Below are positions 1-5,485 of a DNA stretch of 10,480 nt, piece by piece. The stretch is taken from positions 1-10,480 of the forward strand of contig JALURZ010000181.1 in the NCBI GenBank assembly GCA_027058735.1, in the 5' to 3' direction. The stretch comes from Hyphomicrobiales bacterium. Its GTDB lineage: Bacteria > Pseudomonadota > Alphaproteobacteria > Rhizobiales > JALURZ01. The first letter of the stretch is position 1; each line of letters begins with the position of its first letter. The position numbers and the translations under genes are program-made. A model generated the notes under the pieces. That model did not search any database, was not told where the DNA came from, and saw nothing but the letters and a program-made list of their open reading frames with translations.

Positions 1-412
1 TCCGGCATCGGCCCCCGAACCCCGAAATCGCCCCGTTTCGTGTCTCTCCCCGCCCACAGTCCCCGAAGGCTGTGCACTCAAGCCCGACGCGCCCGTTCGG
101 GGCACGAAAAAATACCGGTGGCAATCAGTCGGCCGCGGAGACACCAGCGCCCACCGTTTCGGATGCTTGATTGGTAGCACCCCAATCCGGCCCCGACTCC
201 GCGCAGCGGTATCGACCATTGTCCGCGCCTCCGCCGTTCGGTTCCACCTGCGGCCGGCTGGAGCAGATGAGCCTGATGCCGCCGCGTCCGGTGCGCTTGC
301 GCCAGATTGCCATCGGAAAGCGCAATGGCGTCTTCAACCTGCTGCCGACCCACGCCAGTCGGCTCCGCCACATGAGGGAAAATGCACGGGGCGGCGGTTT
401 TCTCGATAGGCG
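1..412. other. Upstream stretch with no convincing gene
   Basis: Frames on both strands are open for stretches, but their translations are rich in Arg, Pro, Ala and Gly and lack any recognisable domain apart from one short helix-turn-helix-like stretch, listed separately at 294-371. I see no tRNA, no clear terminator hairpin followed by a T run, and no mobile-element end. The stretch could be the decayed edge of a neighbouring gene or plain intergenic DNA. The base composition turns AT-rich only from about 398, where the promoter region of the RidA gene begins. Confidence 0.5.
294..371 (-). pseudogene. Possible remnant of a Fis-type HTH (NtrC-like regulator C-terminus)
   Basis: Read on the minus strand, 26 codons give VEDAIALSDGNLAQA near their end. 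This resembles the start of the Fis-type helix-turn-helix at the C-terminus of sigma54-dependent activators, where an acidic helix is followed by a GN(L/V)xxAA turn. The expected continuation (LGIsRxTLYRkL) is missing in this frame. A GIR-like stretch in the next frame just downstream could reflect a frameshift. The frame has no good start and meets a stop at about 425-427 inside the RidA promoter region. The match is short and could be chance, so this is a weak call. Confidence 0.2.
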
Positions 413-438
413 TATTATGGTACAGCTATACCATAATA
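413..438. promoter_or_regulatory. 26-base palindromic operator upstream of the RidA gene
   Basis: Two perfect 10-base arms, TATTATGGTA (413-422) and TACCATAATA (429-438), flank a 6-base spacer whose inner four bases (AGCT) are also symmetric. Only one base pair of the 26 breaks the symmetry. The left part, 413-430, is also the best copy of an 18-base motif (TATTAnnGTACnnnnATA) found again at 1945-1962 and 3663-3680. The site ends 25 bases before the RidA start codon, and CTATAC and CATAAT inside it could serve as a -10 element, so a bound protein would probably block the promoter. The local Rrf2 regulator is the obvious candidate, by inference. Confidence 0.7.
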
Positions 439-463
439 GGGTTTTTCATCGAGGGGATCCGTC

Positions 464-862
464 ATGCAAGTGCTTCTCCCGGAGGGCTGGGCGCCGCCGG
501 TCGGCTATTCGAACGGCATCGCTGTGCCGGCGGGCCGGCTGATCTTCGTGGCCGGGCAGGTGGGCTGGAACGAGAAGCAGGTTTTCGAAAGCGAGGACCT
601 GGCGCCGCAGTTCGAGCAGGCGCTGACGAATGTGCTGGCCGTTGTCGCCAGCGGCGGCGGCGAGCCCGGCCACATCTGCCGCATGACCGCCTATTGCTGC
701 GACAAGCCGGCCTATCTCGCGGCCCGCCCGCAGCTTGGCCGCATCTGGCGCGCCGCGATGGGTCGGCATTTCCCGGCCATGAGCATGATCTTCGTGTCCG
801 ACCTGCTTGACCATCCAGGCAAGATCGAACTGGAGGCGACCGCCGTTGTTCCGGCGCGGTGA
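464..862 (+). CDS. RidA/YjgF family protein lacking the usual catalytic arginine
   Basis: The 132-residue product has the full length and pattern of the RidA (YjgF/YER057c/UK114) family: the VAGQVGW strand near residue 29, a central helix (about 47-63), the HICRMTAY strand (70-77) and the C-terminal KIELEATAVVP strand (120-130). Family members form cytosolic trimers, and the RidA type hydrolyses reactive enamines and imines. Here the position that usually holds the substrate-binding Arg (FPARS) reads FPAMS, with Met106, so classical imine deaminase activity is doubtful. It more likely belongs to one of the Arg-less Rid subgroups, whose role is unclear. A Shine-Dalgarno GAGGGG at 451-456 supports the ATG. 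The gene has its own palindromic operator upstream and converges on the Rrf2 gene with a 23-base gap. Relatives occur in some aromatic and aminoaromatic catabolic clusters, so a role with aminobenzoate-type metabolites is possible but unproven. Confidence 0.9.
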   Translation: MQVLLPEGWAPPVGYSNGIAVPAGRLIFVAGQVGWNEKQVFESEDLAPQFEQALTNVLAVVASGGGEPGHICRMTAYCCDKPAYLAARPQLGRIWRAAMGRHFPAMSMIFVSDLLDHPGKIELEATAVVPAR

Positions 863-885
863 GGGGGGTGAAGATTGCCTCGCGC

Positions 886-1329
886 TCAGGCGGATGCCGT
901 TGCGCGCGCCGGCTTTGCCTCGCTGCGCCGAGCGATCTGCTTGAGCATGGTGGACAGGGTGATCGCCCCCAGGGTCGCGCGCGCGATATCGTCGATCTCG
1001 CACAGCACCTGGCTCAAGGCCCATTCAGCAGATGAAAGATCGCCCGCCTCCGCCATATCGCAATCCACCGACGAGGTCTCCTCGAACAACTCGATGACAT
1101 CGAGCAGGGTCGTGCGCCTGGCGTTGCCGGCGAAGCTGTAGCCGCCGCCGACACCACGGATCGAGCGCACCAGACCGGCCCGGCCCAGGGTGTGCATGAC
1201 CTTGGCCAGATGGTGCGCGGAGACGCCGAATTTTTCGCCGATCTCCGACACCGAAACCTGCCGCTGCGGGTCGCCCGCCAGTTCAAGAAGGGCGAAAATC
1301 GCCAGCCTGCTGGAAATCTGTAGTTTCAT
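886..1329 (-). CDS. Rrf2-family transcriptional regulator (BadM-like by context)
   Basis: The 147-residue product is a small winged-helix DNA-binding protein of the Rrf2 family. It shows the N-terminal MKLQISSRLAIFALLEL helix, a helix-turn-helix at about 26-50 (VSVSEIGEKFGVSAHHLAKV), the wing motif RGVGGGYSFA (58-67) and a dimerisation helix at the end. Cluster-binding members (IscR, NsrR) carry three Cys in the 90-110 region. Here only Cys90 and Cys110 are present, and residue 8 is Arg rather than the Asp ligand of NsrR. A standard NsrR-type Fe-S or NO sensor is therefore unlikely. In R. palustris, BadM, also an Rrf2 protein, represses the benzoyl-CoA reductase operon and answers to acetamidobenzoates made by the GNAT BadL. 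Here a GNAT gene lies 34 bases upstream in the same direction, which fits a BadL/BadM-like pair. GAAGG just upstream supports the ATG start. Control of the three nearby operator copies is inferred. Confidence 0.88.
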   Translation of the reverse strand: MKLQISSRLAIFALLELAGDPQRQVSVSEIGEKFGVSAHHLAKVMHTLGRAGLVRSIRGVGGGYSFAGNARRTTLLDVIELFEETSSVDCDMAEAGDLSSAEWALSQVLCEIDDIARATLGAITLSTMLKQIARRSEAKPARATASA

Positions 1330-1363
1330 GGATACCTTCTGTCGGGGCGATCGCCTGGGCGGT

Positions 1364-1861
1364 CTATTCGTTCAGGGTTTTTTCAAGCTGCAGGTACGGC
1401 CCCGCCACCATGCCCTCGCTGCGGAAAAACGCCATGTGGAGCCGGTTGTGCCGCGCCACCATGGTGCGCATGGTCTCGATGCCGGCATTCCTGAATTCCG
1501 CCGACATGGCCTCGAACAACCGTTCGCCTATGCCCTGCAACCTGGTTTCCGGCTCCACCGAAAACGCGAACACCCAGCCACAGGGGCGCGAGCCGAACTC
1601 CCACGCACGCACTTCTCCCACGATGAAGCCCAGAACCGGGCATTCCCCCTCGCCGCCCGCTGCTTCGGCGACCAGAAAAAACCGCTCTTTCGTTCTGCGC
1701 GCCGCATAGCGCGTATAGATGTCGCGCCAGTAATCCGGCTTGGCAATCCCGGTCACGCGCTCATCAAGCCCCGCCACATGATCGAGATCAGACTTGCGCG
1801 CGCGCCGGATCGTGATCTGCTGGCTCAATGCCGTCCTCGGCGCCTTGGCTGGCTTGCCCAT
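1364..1861 (-). CDS. GNAT-family N-acetyltransferase (BadL-like by context)
   Basis: The 165-residue product is a single-domain Gcn5-related acetyltransferase that would transfer acetyl from acetyl-CoA to an amine. The domain runs from the ITIRRARKSDL strand (16-26) to the C-terminal strand near 160. It shows the GFIVGEVRAWEFG strand pair (78-90) and the acetyl-CoA pyrophosphate-binding signature R107-L-Q-G-I-G112. ATG at 1861 is preferred to GTG at 1867 because an AAGG lies a few bases before the ATG and too close to the GTG. The gene precedes the Rrf2 regulator gene by 34 bases and very likely shares its transcript. R. palustris BadL is a GNAT that acetylates aminobenzoates to make the inducer sensed by BadM, and a similar role is plausible here from neighbourhood and domain match. 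The substrate cannot be read from the sequence. Protein acetylation is the main alternative. Confidence 0.88.
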   Translation of the reverse strand: MGKPAKAPRTALSQQITIRRARKSDLDHVAGLDERVTGIAKPDYWRDIYTRYAARRTKERFFLVAEAAGGEGECPVLGFIVGEVRAWEFGSRPCGWVFAFSVEPETRLQGIGERLFEAMSAEFRNAGIETMRTMVARHNRLHMAFFRSEGMVAGPYLQLEKTLNE

Positions 1862-1944
1862 GTTCACCTTGTCGAATCAGGGCCGGCGGTGGTGCCGCCC
1901 GGCACGATACAATATCCGTCGCCGCTAACAAAAATCAAAAGGCT

Positions 1945-1962
1945 TATACCGGTACTGTAATA
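1945..1962 (-). promoter_or_regulatory. Operator motif copy in the divergent GNAT / DUF2249 intergenic region
   Basis: The minus strand reads TATTACAGTACCGGTATA, matching the RidA-site copy at 14 of 18 positions. On the plus strand it forms an imperfect dyad around GTAC, with 12 of 18 positions symmetric. It lies 83 bases before the GNAT start (1861) and 47 bases before the DUF2249 start (2010), so one bound protein could control both divergent units, including the regulator's own gene (autoregulation). The flanks are AT-rich compared with the coding DNA. No unambiguous -35/-10 pair could be assigned. Confidence 0.6.
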
Positions 1963-2009
1963 GGCTTGTGGCGCGCAAGGGCAAGATTACGAGATAAACG
2001 TTGCGGTTC

Positions 2010-2264
2010 ATGAACGGCGGTCCGGGCAAATTCTGGCGGGCGGACGATGGCGTGCATGTCGATGTGCGCGGGCTGCAGCCGCCAGAACCCATGGTTGCCA
2101 TTCTTGCGCGGCTCGAACGGCCCGGCGAGCAGGGACCGGTCATCGTGCACCATTTCCGCGAACCGGTGATGCTGTATCCCGAACTCGCCGAGCGCGGCTG
2201 GACCTGGGATATCGTTGCCGGCGATCCCGGCGAAGTGCGGCTGGTTCTGAGGCGGGCTAAATGA
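2010..2264 (+). CDS. DUF2249 domain protein
   Basis: The 84-residue product is a single DUF2249 domain: VDVRGLQPPEPMVAILARLE (about 18-37) leads into a core strand (PVIVHHFREPVMLYPEL) and ends with a C-terminal beta strand (VRLVLRRAK). This small alpha/beta fold resembles TusA/SirA-like proteins. The family has no settled biochemical role, but it often sits beside hemerythrin-like and NnrS-like genes in nitric oxide or denitrification settings. ATG at 2010 is used, although TTG at 2001 is in frame and neither has a strong Shine-Dalgarno. The stop overlaps the next start as ATGA, so it is translationally coupled to the membrane protein gene that follows. Confidence 0.85.
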   Translation: MNGGPGKFWRADDGVHVDVRGLQPPEPMVAILARLERPGEQGPVIVHHFREPVMLYPELAERGWTWDIVAGDPGEVRLVLRRAK

Positions 2265-3526
2265 CCCTGGCGGCCGCATTTCTGGGCGACGCCAGGGAGC
2301 GGCTGCTGCCTGCGTCCATACCGTTTCGCTATTTTGCCGCGGCCGCGGGGTTTCATGTGATGGCCTGGCTGGCGCTGGTCGCCGGCGCCGACGATCTGCC
2401 CGGTTTTGGCGGCGGGCCGGGCCCGGTTCTGGCGGCGCTGCACCTGCTGGCGCTGGGTGTGCTCGTCATGACCGCCATGGGGGCGAGCTATCAGCTGTTG
2501 CCCGTCGCGACCCGCCGGCCGATGCCCCATGCCGGGCTGGCGCGCACCGGCTTCTGGCTGTTCGCGCCGGCAACTGCGGTGCTGAGCCTGGGGATGCTGG
2601 ATGCGAACCCGGCCGCGCTCCATTCGGGCGCTGGCGGGCTTGCCGTGGGCCTGCTGATTTTCGCCATCGTGACAGCGGCCAATCTTCGCCGCGCCCCGGC
2701 CATGCCGGTCATGGCGGGCCACGGCTGGGGGGCGCTGGCGGCGCTCGTTGGTTTTGCGGGCCTGGGGCTTGTTCTGATTGCTGATTTTTCCACCGGCTTC
2801 CTGGCGGACCGGCAACCGGTTGTGACCGCCCATATGGTGCTCGCGGCGTTCGGGTTCATGGGGCTGCTGGCGTTCGGCTTCAGTCATATTCTGATCCCGA
2901 TGTTTGTGCTTTCGCGCACGCTGCCGGTGTGGCCCGGGCGGCTTGAACTGGGGCTGGCGCTGCTGGCGGTCATGCTGGCGGTCATTGGCGCGCTGCGTGC
3001 CAGCAACATGGTGCTCGCTATTGCAGCGACTACAGGTCTTGGTGCCAGCGCCGCGTATCTCTGGCTCATGCGCGCCGCGTTCGCCACCCGCATGCGCAAG
3101 CGCCTTGGTCTGTCATTCGTGCTTGTCAGGCTGTCCTGGGGCCTGTTGATCGCCGCCCTGCTGACCGGCCTTGCCATTGCCGCCGGCGCGCCTGTTCCAA
3201 ACGGCGCGACCCTGTTCGGCTTTCTTGTGCTGGCCGGCTGGCTGCTGACTTTTCTGATGGGCATCCTGCAACGCATCATGCCGTTTCTGGCGTCCATGCA
3301 CGCGGCCGGCCGGGGCGGCAGGCCGGCACTGATGTCGGAATTGACGGCGCGGACCCCGCTTGCAATTCACGCGGCCTGCCACGTTTGCGCGCTTGTCCTG
3401 TGCGGCGCCGGTATCGTGCTGGGTGCGCCGCTGGCGGTCAGGCTGGGGGCGCTCGCAGGTCTTGCCGGGTCCATCGCCTTTGCGCTGTTTGCCGGACTCG
3501 TGATGTTGCGGCTGAGAAAATCCTGA
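2261..3526 (+). CDS. Polytopic NnrS / heme-copper oxidase subunit I-like membrane protein
   Basis: The 421-residue product is almost entirely hydrophobic helices, about 11 to 12 membrane segments separated by short Arg-rich or Gly/Pro loops. Histidines fall in or at the edges of segments: H32 (GFHVMAW), H61 (LHLLALG), H191 (TAHMVLAAFGFMG), H209 (GFSHILIPMF), H347 (FLASMH), H370 and H374. The HLxxLGxxxMxxxGxxYxLLPV pattern (61-82) recalls heme-copper oxidase subunit I-like and NnrS-like proteins, which bind heme and in NnrS protect against nitric oxide stress. The histidine count suits heme or copper binding, but ligands cannot be assigned without alignment. It is coupled to the DUF2249 gene by an ATGA overlap. 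It is not a full respiratory oxidase: the product is shorter than a catalytic subunit I and no partner subunits are present. Confidence 0.7.
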   Translation: MTLAAAFLGDARERLLPASIPFRYFAAAAGFHVMAWLALVAGADDLPGFGGGPGPVLAALHLLALGVLVMTAMGASYQLLPVATRRPMPHAGLARTGFWLFAPATAVLSLGMLDANPAALHSGAGGLAVGLLIFAIVTAANLRRAPAMPVMAGHGWGALAALVGFAGLGLVLIADFSTGFLADRQPVVTAHMVLAAFGFMGLLAFGFSHILIPMFVLSRTLPVWPGRLELGLALLAVMLAVIGALRASNMVLAIAATTGLGASAAYLWLMRAAFATRMRKRLGLSFVLVRLSWGLLIAALLTGLAIAAGAPVPNGATLFGFLVLAGWLLTFLMGILQRIMPFLASMHAAGRGGRPALMSELTARTPLAIHAACHVCALVLCGAGIVLGAPLAVRLGALAGLAGSIAFALFAGLVMLRLRKS

Positions 3527-3662
3527 AAAAACCACGCCCCGCATATGGACCATGCAGGGAGCTTCTTGTGCGCCGGCCGCTCGCCCCCGGTTGCCGGACC
3601 CCGGTCTTCGATTCCGGATCGCCGCGGCGGAGTGGATTTTTCTTGCCCGCCTCAAAAAACAG

Positions 3663-3680
3663 TATTAACGTACCAAAATA
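3663..3680 (+). promoter_or_regulatory. Operator motif copy upstream of the hemerythrin gene
   Basis: TATTAACGTACCAAAATA matches the RidA-site copy at 12 and the divergent-site copy at 13 of 18 positions. The shared bases are the TATTA end, the central GTAC and the ATA end. It lies 39 bases before the ATG at 3720 in an AT-rich island within otherwise GC-rich DNA. This is the least symmetric of the three copies. A second dyad, TTAAC-N12-GTTAA at 3665-3686, overlaps it. Confidence 0.5.
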
Positions 3681-3719
3681 AGTTAATTGAAGAACCATCA
3701 CCTGCCCGAAAGATGGCCC

Positions 3720-4220
3720 ATGGACTATTCACGCCGCACCGCACAGCTCCTGCACGAGGAGCACCGCGCCAGCATCGCGATGATCGAGGCGCTGGAAGAG
3801 CTGATCGCGCGGGCCGGGCGCACGGCGCCCGATACCGGCGAGGCGCAGATCCGCGGCATTCTGGAACGGATATCAGCGGCGATCGAAAGCGAAGTGCGCA
3901 ATCACTTTTCTTTCGAGGAAAACGAATTGTTCACCCGGCTTGAGGAATTCGGCGACAGCGGCATTGCCGGGCATCTGCGCGAGGAGCACCGCGCCATCCT
4001 GCCGCTGGGCGAACGGGTCGCCGCCATGGCCGGGGCCGCCCTCGAGGGGGGATTTTCGCAAAGCGGCTGGCCGCAATTCAAGGCTGCAGCCGGTGAGCTG
4101 ATCGAACGCATGCTTGCCCATATCCAGAAAGAGGAAATGGCGCTTCTGCCCATGCTTGAGGAGCTGCTCGATCCGCAAACCGACATGCAACTGGCGGAAG
4201 TTCACTCACGCACTCAATAA
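3720..4220 (+). CDS. Hemerythrin-like HHE-domain protein
   Basis: The 166-residue product is an all-helical HHE cation-binding protein. Candidate diiron ligands fall in the expected helices: H12 and H15 (LHEEH), H62 with E66/E67 (NHFSFEEN), H85 and H90 (HLREEH), H134 with E138 (HIQKEEM). Such soluble proteins bind oxygen or nitric oxide or handle iron; YtfE-like members help repair Fe-S clusters after nitrosative damage. The canonical N-terminal YtfE domain is absent, so a sensor, scavenger or repair role is open. ATG at 3720 (weak GAAAG upstream) is preferred over an in-frame TTG at 3687, which lies nearer the operator and would add residues unlike the family. The double-GNAT gene follows after 16 bases and is probably cotranscribed. 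Protection of the oxygen-sensitive benzoyl-CoA reductase encoded next door is an attractive inference. Confidence 0.88.
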   Translation: MDYSRRTAQLLHEEHRASIAMIEALEELIARAGRTAPDTGEAQIRGILERISAAIESEVRNHFSFEENELFTRLEEFGDSGIAGHLREEHRAILPLGERVAAMAGAALEGGFSQSGWPQFKAAAGELIERMLAHIQKEEMALLPMLEELLDPQTDMQLAEVHSRTQ

Positions 4221-4226
4221 CGGCCC

Positions 4227-4232
4227 GGAGGA
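4227..4232 (+). promoter_or_regulatory. Ribosome binding site fixing the double-GNAT start
   Basis: GGAGGA lies four bases before the ATG at 4237, in the short gap after the hemerythrin stop codon. It decides the start: the frame is open further upstream, but that part only overlaps the hemerythrin gene in another frame. Confidence 0.7.
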
Positions 4233-4236
4233 CGCA

Positions 4237-5235
4237 ATGGCCCAGGCAAAGACGAAATCGCGCGATGGTCCGGCCACGGTCAAACCCCTGGAGGCGGGGG
4301 ATCTGGAAGGCGTCGTTGCGATCGACAGCGCACTTGCCGGGGTCTCGCGCCGGGGATTTTTCGAAAAACGCCTGGCCGCGGCGCTGGATCATCCCGGCGA
4401 CTATATCCATGTCGGCCTTCATGTGGCCGGCCGGCTGAGCGGCTATGCGCTCGCCAAACTGGTCGATGGCGAGTTCGGCGCCCCCGGCGCCCGGGCCTCT
4501 CTCGATGCCATCGGCGTTGACCCCGCCCGCCAGGACGAAGGCGCGGGCCATCGACTGCTGGGCACGGTTGAAGAGATCCTGCGCCGCAAGGGGGTTGGCG
4601 AACTGACCAGCCAGGTGGACTGGAGGGCGCATGGCCTGGCGGGATTTCTCGGCGAGGCGGGGTTTGCACTGGCGCCGCGCATCGTGCTGACCCGCGATAC
4701 CGGCAAGCTGCAGCCGCGCGACGCGCCCCTGCGGCCCGCCTCCGGTGAAATCGATCACAGTTTTCCGGACGGCGATGACCCGGACGCCCTGTCCCTCGAT
4801 CGCGTGCCGGTCCGCTCGATGCAGGCTGCCGATCTCGATGCCATCATCGCCATTGACGCAAAAGCATCCGGCCGCGATCGTCCGGCCTATTTCAGGCGCA
4901 AGCAGGACGAAGCGCTGAACCAGTCGGGGGTGCGGTTATCGCTGATCGCCGAGGCCGACGGGCTGCCGGTGGGCTTTGTCATGGCGCGCATGGACTTCGG
5001 CGAATTCGGCCGCGCCAGCGCACAGGCCGTGATGGACACGATTGCGGTCGATCCGGGATTTCAGGGCCACGGCATCGGCCATGGGCTGATCTCCCGATTG
5101 CTGGACAACCTGTCGGTCCTGCGGGTCGAACGGGTGCGCACGCAACTGGACTGGAACGCCACGGATCTGATTACCTTTCTGGACAAGACCGGCTTTGTTC
5201 CGGCCCAGTGCGTTGTGTTGAGGCGCTCTCTCTAG
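4237..5235 (+). CDS. Tandem double-GNAT acetyltransferase
   Basis: The 332-residue product holds two Gcn5-related acetyltransferase domains in a row, about 14-152 and 190-330, joined by an Asp/Pro-rich linker. The domains are recognisably related: both have a D(L)xx(V/I)xAID opening, a GEFG segment (78-81 and 255-258), an acetyl-CoA loop (Q99-D-E-G-A-G104 and Q276-G-H-G-I-G281) and a DW motif (128-129 and 306-307) followed by FLxxxGF. Both acetyl-CoA loops look intact, so both domains may be active, although in many tandem GNATs one domain is structural. The acceptor is unknown and could be a small amine, an aminobenzoate-type metabolite or protein lysines. It follows the hemerythrin gene by 16 bases and is convergent with the ferredoxin gene; the two stop codons share CTAG at 5232-5235. 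Domain order and local similarity suggest internal duplication of one GNAT. Confidence 0.85.
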   Translation: MAQAKTKSRDGPATVKPLEAGDLEGVVAIDSALAGVSRRGFFEKRLAAALDHPGDYIHVGLHVAGRLSGYALAKLVDGEFGAPGARASLDAIGVDPARQDEGAGHRLLGTVEEILRRKGVGELTSQVDWRAHGLAGFLGEAGFALAPRIVLTRDTGKLQPRDAPLRPASGEIDHSFPDGDDPDALSLDRVPVRSMQAADLDAIIAIDAKASGRDRPAYFRRKQDEALNQSGVRLSLIAEADGLPVGFVMARMDFGEFGRASAQAVMDTIAVDPGFQGHGIGHGLISRLLDNLSVLRVERVRTQLDWNATDLITFLDKTGFVPAQCVVLRRSL

Positions 5236-5477
5236 GCGTTCAACTGCTCGTATTTGGCCAGCAATTCGTCGGGGCTTTCCTCCCAGTCTGGATTGGCGAC
5301 AATGCAGGCCTCGGGGCAGACCTCCTTGCACTGGGGCTCATCCTCCGCGCCGACGCATTCGGTGCATTTCATCGGATCGATGACATATAGCGGATCGCCC
5401 GGCGTTATCGCCTCGTTGGGACAGACCGGCTCGCACGCATCGCACGCCGTGCACGGTTCGATAATCATCAGCGCCAT
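5232..5477 (-). CDS. fdx: 2[4Fe-4S] ferredoxin of the Allochromatium type, electron donor to benzoyl-CoA reductase
   Basis: The 81-residue soluble protein has two cysteine clusters: C9-x2-C12-x2-C15-x3-C19-P, and C38-x2-C41-x8-C50-x3-C54-P. The eight-residue spacing in the second motif and the extended C-terminal tail mark the Allochromatium (Alvin-type) ferredoxins, which have very low-potential clusters. In Thauera a ferredoxin of this class is the direct reductant of benzoyl-CoA reductase, and its gene follows bcrD as here; R. palustris BadB is the counterpart. The start is fixed by AAGGAGG eight bases upstream; an upstream in-frame extension would run back into bcrD and lacks family similarity. 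It is the last gene of the operon on the visible side. Neither the 2-oxoglutarate:ferredoxin oxidoreductase genes known downstream in Thauera nor a benzoate-CoA ligase gene follows here. Confidence 0.95.
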   Translation of the reverse strand: MALMIIEPCTACDACEPVCPNEAITPGDPLYVIDPMKCTECVGAEDEPQCKEVCPEACIVANPDWEESPDELLAKYEQLNA

Positions 5478-5485
5478 GTTCGCAC

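Noticed and set aside
90..120. Short hairpin GCCC-GTTCG-GGGC followed by an A run
   Set aside because: The stem has only four pairs, and the A run is on the wrong strand for a plus-strand terminator.
886..1329. Identification of the Rrf2 protein as NsrR
   Set aside because: The three-cysteine set and Asp8 of NsrR are missing, although the neighbouring genes would suit an NO regulator.
1925..2887. Long open frame of 320 codons on the minus strand opposite the DUF2249 and NnrS-like genes
   Set aside because: It is full of Arg, Gln, Pro and Gly with no domain. It lies opposite two genes with clear families and an ATGA overlap, and high GC content makes such antisense frames common.
3595..3641. 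Possible terminator hairpin before a T-rich stretch after the NnrS-like gene
   Set aside because: CGCCGCGGCG is symmetric, but its arms meet without a loop. The extended stem with TCC/GGA needs a four-by-four internal loop, and only five T follow.
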